Positions 35,857 through 45,067 of a stretch of DNA of 64,000 bases are shown here, one piece after another (positions within the stretch are counted from its first letter, which is position 1; every line of letters starts with the position of its first letter). The stretch covers positions 884,282 through 948,281 of the forward strand of contig NZ_CP028105.1 of NCBI RefSeq assembly GCF_003019675.1, read 5' to 3'. The position numbers and the translations under genes were made by a program. This stretch comes from Fusobacterium ulcerans. Its GTDB lineage: Bacteria > Fusobacteriota > Fusobacteriia > Fusobacteriales > Fusobacteriaceae. The notes beneath the pieces were generated by a model. The model was not told the origin of the DNA, ran no database searches, and was given only the letters and a program-made list of their open reading frames with translations.

Positions 35857-37047
35857 ATGAATTTGAAAAATATTTTTTTTGATGGTATAGAAAATTCTGA
35901 ACAATGGTTCATAAGTGTGAGAAGAGAGCTTCATGAGCATCCTGAACTGGACTTTGATCTGCCGGAAACTACTGGTATAATATGCAGATATCTTGATGAA
36001 ATTGGAATTCCATACAAGACAGGTATCGGAAAAAGTGGTATAGTTGCTGATCTTACAGGGAAAAACAGTAATATTACCATAGCATTGAGAGCTGATATTG
36101 ATGCTCTTCCAATTCTCGAAAATACAGGTTGTGAATATTCATCAAAAAACACTGGAAAAATGCATGCATGCAGTCATGATGTTCATACATCCATTCTTTT
36201 AGGTACTGCTAAAATTTTAGCTGATAAAAAAGAAGAACTTCCATGTAATGTGAGATTTATATTCCAGCCTGCTGAGGAAACTACTGGAGGAGCTGTTCCA
36301 ATGATAGAAGATGGTGTACTTGAAGGGGTAAATTGTATATTTGGACTCCATGTAGATCCTTCTACAGAATCAGGGAAAATAGCTGTTAAATATGGAGCAA
36401 TGAATGCCTCGGCTACAGATGTAAATATTAAAATTACAGGAAAAAGCTGTCATGGTGCATATCCAAGTGGAGGAGTAGATGCAGTAGTTACAGCTGCTTA
36501 TGTCATTACAGCATTGCAGAGTATTGTGAGCCGAAATATTGATTCAAGAGATTCTCTTGTATTGACTTTTGGAACTATGCAGAGTGGTACAAAAGAAAAT
36601 ATTGTAGCTCAGGAAGCTTTTTGCTGTGGTACTATGAGAAGTCTTTCAAACTCTGTAAGAGATAAGGCTAAAAAAAGAGTAAATACTATAGTTGAATTGG
36701 TAAGTGCTGCCTATGAAGCTAAAGGAGAGGTTTTCTATCGTGACAGTTACAATGCTCTTATTAACCACAATGAGTATATTGATTTGGTTAAATCTAATGG
36801 TGAAAATATTCTTGGAATAGACAAGGTAAAAGTAAAAGAACTTCCTGATATGGGAGTAGAGGACTTTGCATATTTCCTTGAAAAAATTCCTGGTGCTTTT
36901 TTTAATTTAGGCGTTGGAAACAGAGAGAAGAAAATCACTGCTCCTCTTCATAATGATAAGTTTAATATTGATGAGTCAGCTTTAATTATTGGAGTAAAAA
37001 TGCAGATAGCTAATATTCTTTCAGCTTATGAAAAATTAAATAAATAG
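35857..37047 (+). CDS. M20 family amidohydrolase, probable N-acetyldiaminopimelate deacetylase
   Basis: This 396-residue metallopeptidase-fold enzyme shows the M20D pattern: RRELHEHPELDFDLPET at the start, ALRADIDALPI, MHACSHDVHTSILLG (metal ligands), FIFQPAEETTGGA with the catalytic Glu, and GVEDFAYFLEKIPGAFFNLG. Family members remove acyl groups from amino acids. Here a lysine riboswitch drives the gene and the divergent operon encodes DapH, so the likely substrate is N-acetyl-L,L-diaminopimelate, the last acyl step before DapF. GGAGG precedes the ATG. M20 sequence alone would also allow a hippurate-type hydrolase. Confidence 0.88.
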   Translation: MNLKNIFFDGIENSEQWFISVRRELHEHPELDFDLPETTGIICRYLDEIGIPYKTGIGKSGIVADLTGKNSNITIALRADIDALPILENTGCEYSSKNTGKMHACSHDVHTSILLGTAKILADKKEELPCNVRFIFQPAEETTGGAVPMIEDGVLEGVNCIFGLHVDPSTESGKIAVKYGAMNASATDVNIKITGKSCHGAYPSGGVDAVVTAAYVITALQSIVSRNIDSRDSLVLTFGTMQSGTKENIVAQEAFCCGTMRSLSNSVRDKAKKRVNTIVELVSAAYEAKGEVFYRDSYNALINHNEYIDLVKSNGENILGIDKVKVKELPDMGVEDFAYFLEKIPGAFFNLGVGNREKKITAPLHNDKFNIDESALIIGVKMQIANILSAYEKLNK

Positions 37048-37126
37048 AAAAATTAATTTTTTTAGAAATTGATATTCTTTTTATACAACTCTCTCTTTAT
37101 TATAAGTTTTTTATAGGAAATATTTG

Positions 37127-37135
37127 TGATATAAT
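37127..37135 (+). promoter_or_regulatory. Extended -10 promoter element for the exonuclease gene
   Basis: TGATATAAT matches an extended -10 box (TGn plus TATAAT), about 45 bases before the ATG at 37183. No good -35 box is visible. Confidence 0.55.
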
Positions 37136-37182
37136 AATTACAAGATAAGACATTAAATAAATATTTTTAAGGGAGATTTTTT

Positions 37183-37743
37183 ATGAAGATACTTTTTGTA
37201 GATACAGAAACTGGAGGAATAACTGAAAGATCAGCACTTATTCAACTCTCAGGAATAGTACAGATAGGAAAAGAAGTTGCAGAAGAATTTAATTTCTATA
37301 TAAAGCCCTTTCCAGGTTCAGAAGTCACAGATGAAGCTTTAAAGATTCAAGGAAGAACCAGAGAAGAAGTTGAAACATACGATTCTGAAGAAGAAGTCTT
37401 CATAAAATTTATGAAAATTTTAAATAAACATATTGATAAATACAACAAAGAGGATAAGTTTCTTGTGGGAGGCTATAATGTCAGATTTGATATAGATGTT
37501 ATAAACAGGTTTCTAAAGAGAAATGGAGAAAAATATCTTTTCAGCTATATTCAGGCAACAACACTGGATCCACTTCAATGGATTGCAGCATTGCAGCTTT
37601 TGAAAAAAATTCCTGTACTTAAAGATAACAAGCTTGAAACTTGGTGCAATCATTTTGGAATAGAATTGAAAGCTCATGATTCTTTAGAAGATATTAAGGC
37701 AACAAAAGCTCTTACTAAAAAAATGATGTTATTAATGAGATAA
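37183..37743 (+). CDS. DnaQ-like 3'-5' exonuclease (DEDDh family)
   Basis: This 186-residue protein consists essentially of one exonuclease domain. Exo I is LFVDTETGGI (Asp and Glu), Exo II is VGGYNVRFDIDVINRF, and Exo III is HDSLEDIKATKAL with the late His and Asp. It lacks helicase or polymerase domains, so it may be a stand-alone DNA or RNA trimming enzyme. AAGGGAG precedes the ATG and a strong hairpin follows the stop. It lies 135 bases downstream of the deacetylase without obvious linkage. Confidence 0.87.
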   Translation: MKILFVDTETGGITERSALIQLSGIVQIGKEVAEEFNFYIKPFPGSEVTDEALKIQGRTREEVETYDSEEEVFIKFMKILNKHIDKYNKEDKFLVGGYNVRFDIDVINRFLKRNGEKYLFSYIQATTLDPLQWIAALQLLKKIPVLKDNKLETWCNHFGIELKAHDSLEDIKATKALTKKMMLLMR

Positions 37744-37747
37744 AAAT

Positions 37748-37769
37748 AAAAAGGGGGAACCCCCTTTTT
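37748..37769. terminator. Short GC-rich bidirectional terminator
   Basis: AAAAAGGGGG and CCCCCTTTTT are separated by two bases, giving a tight hairpin with A/T tails on both sides. It separates the exonuclease gene from the convergent DUF2752 gene. Confidence 0.85.
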
Positions 37770-38154
37770 ATTTTATAATATTTTTTATTGCATTAAATAC
37801 TCTTACATATACAGCTCTATTATTAAATTTCATAGGCTCAATGTCTGGAAAATAAAGGTACATTCTCACTATCCATACTCCTATAAAAATTATTCCAAGA
37901 AGATATATAATCTTTTTATTCTTATACCCAAGTAAAATAAATGGCACACTCCAGAAAAGAGGGTGATAATAAAATGCTCCTCTTATATCTAAATGAGCAA
38001 GGGACATATAGGCTCTTGTCATTCCACATGCTGGACATGGTATTCCAAATATATTGATAAAGAGGCATATGCTTTTATTGAAAAAAACTACCACTAAAAA
38101 ACTTATAACTGCTCCAATTAATATTACTCCTATAAGTTCTCTATTTTTGGACAT
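37768..38154 (-). CDS. DUF2752 family membrane protein
   Basis: This 128-residue protein has three to four hydrophobic segments and the DUF2752 signature CPACGMTRAYMSL (residues about 40-52). The family function is unknown; the cysteine pair lies next to a membrane segment. It overlaps the end of the DUF4234 gene by 25 bases, so the two are cotranscribed and probably coupled. It ends at the GC-rich bidirectional hairpin. Confidence 0.82.
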   Translation of the reverse strand: MSKNRELIGVILIGAVISFLVVVFFNKSICLFINIFGIPCPACGMTRAYMSLAHLDIRGAFYYHPLFWSVPFILLGYKNKKIIYLLGIIFIGVWIVRMYLYFPDIEPMKFNNRAVYVRVFNAIKNIIK

Positions 38155-38462
38155 AATTCATTTTCCTGATGCTGGATAAGAGCCATTGCTATTATTCCAA
38201 AACCAAAAAGACTTAAAAGAAGATAAGCTATACCTTCATTTTTTCCTCCTGCTTTTTCTATCTCTTCTCCCATTCTATATATCCATACGAAATAATATAT
38301 TCCACATGTAATTATGCTTAAAAATATCATCATCCAACCATTTTTTTCTTTCCCATTATGTTCAGCAAAATCATTATTAAGATTTACATTCCAAAATAAA
38401 CTGTAAATTCCACAAGTTACAAATGTTAAAATTATGCACAAAGCTATGTTTCTATTTTTCAC
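38130..38462 (-). CDS. DUF4234 family membrane protein
   Basis: This protein of about 110 residues has three hydrophobic segments and the repeat ILTFVTCGIYSLFWNVNLN / LSIITCGIYYFVWIYRM, typical of DUF4234 (two copies of TCGIY-FxW). The function of the family is unknown. I choose GTG 38462, because AGGAGAG lies just upstream; the longer frame to 38513 begins inside the promoter. It is the first gene of a two-gene unit with DUF2752. Confidence 0.78.
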   Translation of the reverse strand: MKNRNIALCIILTFVTCGIYSLFWNVNLNNDFAEHNGKEKNGWMMIFLSIITCGIYYFVWIYRMGEEIEKAGGKNEGIAYLLLSLFGFGIIAMALIQHQENELCPKIENL

Positions 38463-38493
38463 TTTTTCTCTCCTTTTTCTAGTTTTATATTCT

Positions 38494-38523
38494 AGTATAT
38501 CGTGTATTCTCAAGGGTTGTCAA
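38494..38523 (-). promoter_or_regulatory. Promoter of the DUF4234-DUF2752 pair
   Basis: On the minus strand TTGACA (38523-38518) and TATACT (38499-38494) are spaced 18 bp. Confidence 0.75.
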
Positions 38524-38615
38524 ATTATTATTTAATGGAATTATTTCCTTCCAAAGCTATAACTCCTATTTTATATCTATATTCCTTCAGATTACCTCTG
38601 TTTTTTCTGATAAAT

Positions 38616-38666
38616 CAAAAAGATGGACAAAAGAATTCTTTCTCAGACCTTCTTTTTTATCCATCC
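38616..38666 (-). terminator. Terminator after proC
   Basis: On the minus strand GATGGA and TCCATC enclose a second stem (AAAAGAA with TTCTTTT), followed by TTTTT. Confidence 0.6.
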
Positions 38667-38678
38667 TTTTATATAAAA

Positions 38679-39488
38679 CTATTTGTCTTTTTTGCTCATC
38701 TCTTTAGATTTGTTTATAGTTTCTATAACTGCTTTAATTATAGCCCCTCTAAATCCATTCTCCTCTAAAGATTTTACCCCAACTATAGTAGTTCCTCCTG
38801 GAGAACATACATTGTCCTTTAATTCTCCTGGATGTTTTCCACTTTCAAGAAAAAGCTTTCCACATCCTATAAGAGTCTGTCCTACAAGTTTATAAGCTGC
38901 TGCTCTAGGAAGTCCTTCCAATACTGCTGCATCTGCAAGAGCTTCTATAAACATAAACATAAATGCTGGAGATGACCCCGATGCTCCTATTACAGCATCA
39001 AAAAGTTCCTCTTTAATCTCTATTGCCATTCCAATTTTTTCAAAAAGTTCCTTAAAGAAATCTTTTTCTTCATCTTCAAGATTCTCATTGAATGAATAAG
39101 CTATACATCCTTCCTGTACCATCAATGGAAGGTTAGGCATAGTTCTTACTATTTTGCTGTTTCTATTTTCTGTTTCTTCAAGAATATCTTCCATAGTTAT
39201 TCCCGGTGCCATTGCTACTAATATTTTGCTGCTGTTGATACTATCTTTGATTTCATCAATTACATCAAAGTAAATATTAGGTTTTACAGCAAGAAAAATT
39301 ATATCACTGTTGTGAATTACATCAAGATCACTTTCTAGAGACTTCACTCCATACTTATTTTCTATCTCTTTTCCTCTTGCTAAATCATAAACACTTATAT
39401 CACTTATTTCAACCATGAGAGAATTGATTATTCCTTTCAGAAAAGCTTCTCCCATATTTCCGCAGCCGATAAATCCTACTCTTTTCAT
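38679..39488 (-). CDS. proC: Pyrroline-5-carboxylate reductase
   Basis: This enzyme of about 269 residues completes proline synthesis, reducing pyrroline-5-carboxylate with NAD(P)H. It has GFIGCGNMGEAFLKGI at the N-terminus, FLAVKPNIY, RTMPNLPLMVQEG, the GSSPAFMFMFIEALADAAV helix and the C-terminal signature CSPGGTTIVGVKSLEENGFRG (given here only in part: PGGTTI and GFRGAI). I choose ATG 39488 because AGGAGAG is correctly spaced to it; ATG 39494 overlaps that site. It may be cotranscribed with the tRNA-binding protein gene, 28 bases upstream. Confidence 0.94.
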   Translation of the reverse strand: MKRVGFIGCGNMGEAFLKGIINSLMVEISDISVYDLARGKEIENKYGVKSLESDLDVIHNSDIIFLAVKPNIYFDVIDEIKDSINSSKILVAMAPGITMEDILEETENRNSKIVRTMPNLPLMVQEGCIAYSFNENLEDEEKDFFKELFEKIGMAIEIKEELFDAVIGASGSSPAFMFMFIEALADAAVLEGLPRAAAYKLVGQTLIGCGKLFLESGKHPGELKDNVCSPGGTTIVGVKSLEENGFRGAIIKAVIETINKSKEMSKKDK

Positions 39489-39516
39489 TTTCATCTCTCC
39501 TATTTTATGTATAAAA

Positions 39517-39855
<339 letters not shown>

Positions 39856-39873
39856 TCATCCCCCACAAATATA

Positions 39874-40725
39874 CTATTTATCTATATATATATTAAATCT
39901 GTCAGTGATTTCCTTTAATTTGTCAAATCTATTCATAACATTTTCTTTGTCTTCCATTCCAAGCTTTACTAGAAGGGCATTTATTAAAACTATTCCTGGA
40001 ACAAAAGTATATGCTTTTTCACCATTTTTAGTAGTCAGTACAAGATCAGATATATTTCCCAGTGTTGAATCTTTTTTATCTGTTACTGTAATTACTTTAT
40101 TTCCATGTTCCTTGAAGAAGTCTGTTACTTGACATGTAAAATTTGTATATGGATGGAAAGAAATTGTAAACAGTAAATCTTCCTTTTGTGAATAAAGAAG
40201 TTTATCAGTAAAATCAGATGCACCTGATATCATCAATTCTACTCCCTCTCTAAATTCTTTCAGCATAAAATAAAGATAATATGCAAGAGCATATGATCCT
40301 CTAGCCCCTAATACATATAGTTTTCTACTGCTCTTTATCCATTCTACAGCCTGATCTAAAGATTTTTCCAATTCTACTATATCCATTTCCTGAAGAAGCT
40401 CTATATTAGTATCAATAATATCTTTGATTATATTACTTCCAGTAGCTGCCTCTCCTATACTATTTTTAAGACCTTTCATATATGATGTCTCTTTTTCTAC
40501 TTCCTTTTGGAATATCTTTTGAAAATCCGGATATCCCTTAAACCCAAGATTTTTTGAAAATCTTGTGATAGTAGCCGGACTTGTTTCTGTTTCTATTGCT
40601 AATTGATTTATTGAAATGAAAGATATTATACTTTGATTATATTTGATATAATCAGCTATTTTCTTAAAACTTTTACTGAAGCTTTCATAATTTCCATCCA
40701 AATAATTTAGTATTTTTTTCTTCAT
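39874..40725 (-). CDS. RpiR/MurR family transcriptional regulator
   Basis: This 283-residue regulator has an N-terminal helix-turn-helix (residues about 1-75, with INQLAIETETSPATITRFSKNLGFKGYPDFQ) followed by a SIS sugar-phosphate-binding domain (about 110-240, LYVLGARGSYALAYYLYFML, TDKLLYSQKEDLLFTISFHPY). Members sense phosphosugars and repress or activate sugar or amino-sugar genes. No sugar catabolic gene is adjacent, so the target is unknown; the downstream tRNA-binding and proC genes may share its transcript. A promoter lies upstream. Confidence 0.88.
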   Translation of the reverse strand: MKKKILNYLDGNYESFSKSFKKIADYIKYNQSIISFISINQLAIETETSPATITRFSKNLGFKGYPDFQKIFQKEVEKETSYMKGLKNSIGEAATGSNIIKDIIDTNIELLQEMDIVELEKSLDQAVEWIKSSRKLYVLGARGSYALAYYLYFMLKEFREGVELMISGASDFTDKLLYSQKEDLLFTISFHPYTNFTCQVTDFFKEHGNKVITVTDKKDSTLGNISDLVLTTKNGEKAYTFVPGIVLINALLVKLGMEDKENVMNRFDKLKEITDRFNIYIDK

Positions 40726-40760
40726 AGTTTTTCCCCTCTTATTTAAATGATTTTATTTTA

Positions 40761-40789
40761 ATTATAAACTATAATTTATATAAAAGCAA
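40761..40789 (-). promoter_or_regulatory. Promoter of the RpiR-family gene
   Basis: On the minus strand TTGCTT (40789-40784) and TATAAT (40766-40761) are separated by 17 bp. Confidence 0.7.
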
Positions 40790-40933
40790 AGTAAAATATT
40801 ATAATTTTTTCACAAACTTAGGTAATTTACCTTTCATTTTTTCTAAGTTTTTTATACATATCAGTCTAATACCAAAAGAAGTACAAAAACTCTTTATAAT
40901 TTCTTATTAATTTTTTAAATAAATATTTAAAAT

Positions 40934-40980
40934 AAAAAACAGATAGCTCTTAAATAGAAATATAAATTTCTGGCTGCCTG
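40934..40980 (-). terminator. Terminator after the dicarboxylate symporter gene
   Basis: On the minus strand CAGGCAGC pairs loosely with GCTATCTG around an inner AGAAAT/ATTTCT stem, followed by six T. Confidence 0.55.
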
Positions 40981-40997
40981 TCCTAGATAATTTTTAT

Positions 40998-42275
40998 TTA
41001 TGCTTTTGCCTTTTCAAATTTCTGAGCCTCTGCTCCCTCTAAAATTTCTCCTTCACTTTTAGCAATTACTAAAGTACACACAGCATCTCCAGTAACATTT
41101 ACAGTCGTTCTGAACATGTCCACAAATCTATCTATTCCCATTACAAGACCAATTCCTTCTAGAGGAAGTCCTACCTGCACAAGAACCATTCCAAGCATGA
41201 TTACCCCTACACCAGGAACTCCAGCTGTTCCTATAGAAGCAAGAGTTGCTGTCAGTATTATAGTTATATAATTTCCCATTGTTAAATCAATGCCATATAT
41301 CTGAGCTATAAATATTGTAGCCACTCCCTGCATAACTGCTGTTCCATCCATGTTGATTGTATTCCCAAGAGGAATAGTGAAAGATGAAATACTCTTAGAT
41401 ACTCCAAATCCTTCCTGCATACATTTCAAAGAAGATGGAAGACATGCACTGCTTGATGCTGTAGAAAATGCTACCATCATTGTTGGAGAGAATTTTTTAA
41501 AGAATTTTATTGGGTTGTATTTTCCTATTAACACAAGTATTCCTTGATAAGTAACCAAACAATGTACAAGAAGAATTATAACAACACCTATGAAATATTT
41601 AAATAATGGAAGTATAGCTGAATATCCCATAGTGGCAAAAGTTTTAGAAATCAGCCCATATACCCCCAATGGAGCAAAGAGCATTATTATTTCAACAAGT
41701 TTTAAACTTATATTATTTCCTTCTTCAAATAGTTTTTTTATTCCAGCTGCCTTTTCTCCAAGAAGCGATAATGCTACTCCTAAAAGAATTGCAAATACTA
41801 TTATCTGAAGCATATTTCCTGTTGCCAAAGCTTCAACTGGGTTTATAGGAATCATATCTAAAAGTATATCTACAAATGGTTTGCTCTCAGCAACTTTTAC
41901 TGACCCTACTGCTATATCTGATACTCTTACACCAAGCCCAGGATTTATTATATTTCCTCCTATCAGTGCCAGAGTTACTGCTGCTGCTGTAGTTCCAAGA
42001 TAAAAAGTAAGAGTTTTTATTCCTACTCTTCCCAGCTTAGTTATATCTTCTATCCCTGCTGCTCCCACTACAAGAGAGCAAAGAACTAGAGGTACCACTA
42101 CCATTCTGATTGCTCTTACAAATCCGTTTCCTAAAAAGTGAAATAAAAATCCTATCAAATATGTTTTAACAAAAGCATTTTCCCTCATTGGGTAAAGAAT
42201 CAGCCCTGTTGCCATTCCTAACAGAAGTGCTATAAATATTTTGTTGGTTAAACTTATTGTTTTGGTACTTTTCAT
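40998..42275 (-). CDS. Dicarboxylate/amino acid:cation symporter (DAACS family)
   Basis: This 425-residue transporter of the GltP/DctA family has eight or so membrane helices and two hairpins. Family signatures are AFSTASSSACLPSSLKCM (the serine-rich reentrant loop), GNTINMDGTAVMQGVATIF (the NMDGT cation/substrate motif) and GVPGVGVIMLGMVL. It takes up glutamate, aspartate or C4-dicarboxylates with Na+ or H+. The substrate is not certain: the residues that separate the subgroups need an alignment. It has its own promoter and terminator, so it is separate from the aldolase gene upstream. Confidence 0.9.
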   Translation of the reverse strand: MKSTKTISLTNKIFIALLLGMATGLILYPMRENAFVKTYLIGFLFHFLGNGFVRAIRMVVVPLVLCSLVVGAAGIEDITKLGRVGIKTLTFYLGTTAAAVTLALIGGNIINPGLGVRVSDIAVGSVKVAESKPFVDILLDMIPINPVEALATGNMLQIIVFAILLGVALSLLGEKAAGIKKLFEEGNNISLKLVEIIMLFAPLGVYGLISKTFATMGYSAILPLFKYFIGVVIILLVHCLVTYQGILVLIGKYNPIKFFKKFSPTMMVAFSTASSSACLPSSLKCMQEGFGVSKSISSFTIPLGNTINMDGTAVMQGVATIFIAQIYGIDLTMGNYITIILTATLASIGTAGVPGVGVIMLGMVLVQVGLPLEGIGLVMGIDRFVDMFRTTVNVTGDAVCTLVIAKSEGEILEGAEAQKFEKAKA

Positions 42276-42350
42276 AAAATTCCTCCAGATATATTTAAAA
42301 TTATTTTTTATTTTTATTTTTTTAGAAAATTTTATTTTAAAAACATTTTA

Positions 42351-42378
42351 ATTATACTACATATTTTCTTTTTTTCAA
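42351..42378 (-). promoter_or_regulatory. Promoter of the DAACS symporter gene
   Basis: On the minus strand TTGAAA (42378-42373) and TATAAT (42356-42351) are 16 bp apart. The remaining gap 42276-42602 contains this promoter, an aldolase terminator and AT-rich filler. Confidence 0.65.
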
Positions 42379-42535
42379 GTATTTTTTAAATTTTTTTTTC
42401 TTTTACGATGAAAATAAAATTATTTTATCATTAAAAATAAAAAAATTACACCTTAATTTTAGCTGTAATATATTTTAGTTATTTTATTTTTATAGATTTT
42501 GGTGAAACTTTTGCTCAAACTATCCTATTATAAAT

Positions 42536-42572
42536 ACAAAAATCCCCAATAATTGCATATCGGGGATTTTTT
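42536..42572 (-). terminator. Terminator of the catabolic operon
   Basis: AAAAATCCCC (42538-42547) pairs with GGGGATTTTT (42562-42571). It follows the aldolase stop at 42603 in the minus-strand direction and ends in T residues. Confidence 0.85.
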
Positions 42573-42602
42573 AATTTTATTCTTTTTTATGTGAAAAATT
42601 TT

Positions 42603-43586
42603 TTATACTATTGTTGATTTCTTATATGCCCCTTCAGAGCCAAATACATTGATAATTTTAGTTTTGTAATAGGCTTTCATTTCTTCTTTAGCTGCTCCTA
42701 AATATTTTTTCAAATCAAATTCTTCTGGTTTTTCTGCTAAAGCTTTTCTCAATGCTCCTGTAAAAGCTAGAGAACCATCTGTACTGACATTAATTTTAGC
42801 AACAGCTGATCTTGTAGCTTTTCTTAATTCTGTATCTGGTATTCCAATAGCATCTTTTATTATTCCTCCATATTGTTTTATCATTTCAATATATTGCTTT
42901 GGTACTGCTGAAGAACCATGAAGAACTATTGGAAATCCTGGTATCTTTCTTTCAATTTCTGCCAATACCTCTAACTTTAATTTGGGATCATCTCCTGGTT
43001 TAAACTTATGAGCTCCATGAGAAGTTCCTATGGCGATGGCAAGAGAATCAACTCCTGTTTGTTTAACAAAATTTTCTACTTCCTCAGGTCTTGTAAATTC
43101 ATGTTTTTCTACTTTCTTTCCCTCTTCTACTCCTGCTAATACCCCAAGTTCAGCTTCTACTGTGACATTTTTTAAATGAGCATACTCTACAATTTCCTTT
43201 GTTTTAGCTATATTTTCATCAAAGGGATAATGAGATCCGTCAAACATTACAGATGAAAAACCAATATCTATACATTTTTTAGTCATTTCAAAGTTTGAAC
43301 CATGATCTAAATGCAATGCTACTGGAATCTCTGACCCTGATGCTTTTACATAGTCCACTGCCCCTTTTGCTATCAAGGGTATCATTGTTGCTCCTATATA
43401 TTCTATAACCTCTTTTGAACATTGAAGTATCACTGGCGACCCTGTTTCTGCACAAGCTTCTATTATTGCCAAAGCCTGTTCTAAATTATTAAAATTGAAA
43501 GCTGGAACTGCATATCCATTTTCATTAGCTTTCTTAAACATCTCTCTAGTGTTTACCAGCCCTAATTCTTTATAATTATAAGACAT
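42603..43586 (-). CDS. Class II (zinc) fructose-bisphosphate-type aldolase
   Basis: This 327-residue TIM-barrel aldolase of the FbaA/KbaY superfamily has VPAFNFNNLEQALAII near the start, the zinc/catalytic region VALHLDHGSNFEM, GFSSVMFDGSHYPFDENI, EAELGVLAGVE, AIGTSHGAHK and VLHGSS. It cleaves or forms a ketose (bis)phosphate through a metal-bound enediolate. By sequence it could be the glycolytic Fba. Being the last gene after a DUF1537 kinase, it may instead cleave the phosphorylated product of that pathway. 33 bases separate it from the kinase gene, and a terminator follows. Confidence 0.9.
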   Translation of the reverse strand: MSYNYKELGLVNTREMFKKANENGYAVPAFNFNNLEQALAIIEACAETGSPVILQCSKEVIEYIGATMIPLIAKGAVDYVKASGSEIPVALHLDHGSNFEMTKKCIDIGFSSVMFDGSHYPFDENIAKTKEIVEYAHLKNVTVEAELGVLAGVEEGKKVEKHEFTRPEEVENFVKQTGVDSLAIAIGTSHGAHKFKPGDDPKLKLEVLAEIERKIPGFPIVLHGSSAVPKQYIEMIKQYGGIIKDAIGIPDTELRKATRSAVAKINVSTDGSLAFTGALRKALAEKPEEFDLKKYLGAAKEEMKAYYKTKIINVFGSEGAYKKSTIV

Positions 43587-43619
43587 TTCCCCTCCTGATT
43601 AAATAATTTAGCAATCTTT

Positions 43620-45056
43620 CTATTTTCTATTTAATAAAATTTCCACAGCTTCTTTTAATGTTGTTACTTCTCCTACATTTCCCGGAAAAATAATATATGG
43701 TATCATTGGGAATTTGCTCTCTGCTCCTGTCTGCCAAACTGGTATTCCTGGACATATCTGCCCCAGCACATTAGCTTTTCTTACTTGAAGAGCCTTTGTT
43801 CCCACATCACTGGAAGTTATTCCCCCTTTTGCTATTACAAAAGCTGGAGTTACTTTAAGTTTTCCAACTAAAGACTGCACTGCATCAGAAATTTTTACAG
43901 AACGTATAAGAGCATCTTCCTTAGTGTCATTTTCCACAACAAGCAATTTTCTTTTTGTATATACTACAACTGTTTTTCCAGAAGATATCAACTCTTCCTC
44001 AGTTTTTAGTGTATTCTCTATCTCTTTTTGAAAAGCTGCTTCATCTAGTACCAGATCAGAATCAAATTCCATAAAAACAAGATCCTTCAATTTTTTCAAT
44101 TCCTCTACCTGACTTGTTGTTTTTTGAGTATGTGAACCAACTACAATTATTCCTCCATTTTTTGTTTCTTTAACTACCATATCTTTTCTTGTAAGAAGAG
44201 GTTGATCAGAAATTCCACCAATAACTTTAACAATCGCTGCTGCTACACGAAACATGAAATTCTTCCCTTGTTCCATTGCTTTATACAAAGCTATTACAAA
44301 AACTTTTAAGTCGCAGTAGTCCACTGCATTGACTACCACTTTTCCAAAATTTTCCACTTTTAATAGCTTTTCTGTTATTTCATCAATTTTAATTCCACGA
44401 AGTTCTTCCAAAGAAATACAAGTTACTTCATCAGCCTGATACTTTCCTTCTGTTTTTTCCTCAATATATTCACATAAATTTGAAGATGTATATCCAAATG
44501 TTTTATCCTTAGAAAATTCTGTCTGCCCTGCTGGTACTAAAAGATTTTCATTTTTAACATAGTGAATATTTCCTATGGTAAATCTTCCTCCCTCTTTAAA
44601 AAATGGACACATAATCTCACCATCTACATGTTTTGCCTCATCGGCTTCAAACCCTTTACGAAGCAGTTCTGTTTCTAAGGGATAATGCCCTCTTAAAGTG
44701 GAGTCTCCTCTACTTATAATCATATATTCTTTCTTAGTTTCTTTAGAAATCTTATTTACATTCTGAATTATCTCTGTATGACATTTTGTAGTCTGCTCCA
44801 CAGTAAATCCTCTGGAATTAGTTAATATATAGAAGAGTTTCCCAGCTTCATTAAATCCTTCACGAATACTCTCTTCTGACCAGTCTGTATATACAGACAC
44901 ATCATGCACTGTCTGTACTCCAGTAGGATCATCATCTAAAACAATGATTTTTTTCTCATTTTTTTCTACGCATTCTAAAAGCTCTTTATTTAGTTCTTCT
45001 TCATTCATTGATTTGTATGAGTCTAATATTTCAATCCCCAGTGCAATCTCTTTCAT
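43620..45056 (-). CDS. Four-carbon acid sugar kinase family protein (DUF1537)
   Basis: This 478-residue protein has the two DUF1537 parts: an N-terminal substrate domain with IIVLDDDPTGVQTVHDVSVY (residues about 34-53) and ISRGDSTLRGHYPLE, and a C-terminal nucleotide-binding domain with FVIAKGGITSSDVGTKAL and FPGNVGE. Characterised members phosphorylate tetronate-type acid sugars such as erythronate, threonate or their oxo forms. No DUF1537-associated dehydrogenase or PdxA2-type partner is present here, so the substrate may differ. It is eleven bases after the BKACE gene. Confidence 0.88.
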   Translation of the reverse strand: MKEIALGIEILDSYKSMNEEELNKELLECVEKNEKKIIVLDDDPTGVQTVHDVSVYTDWSEESIREGFNEAGKLFYILTNSRGFTVEQTTKCHTEIIQNVNKISKETKKEYMIISRGDSTLRGHYPLETELLRKGFEADEAKHVDGEIMCPFFKEGGRFTIGNIHYVKNENLLVPAGQTEFSKDKTFGYTSSNLCEYIEEKTEGKYQADEVTCISLEELRGIKIDEITEKLLKVENFGKVVVNAVDYCDLKVFVIALYKAMEQGKNFMFRVAAAIVKVIGGISDQPLLTRKDMVVKETKNGGIIVVGSHTQKTTSQVEELKKLKDLVFMEFDSDLVLDEAAFQKEIENTLKTEEELISSGKTVVVYTKRKLLVVENDTKEDALIRSVKISDAVQSLVGKLKVTPAFVIAKGGITSSDVGTKALQVRKANVLGQICPGIPVWQTGAESKFPMIPYIIFPGNVGEVTTLKEAVEILLNRK

Positions 45057-45067
45057 TCTTTTTCCCC

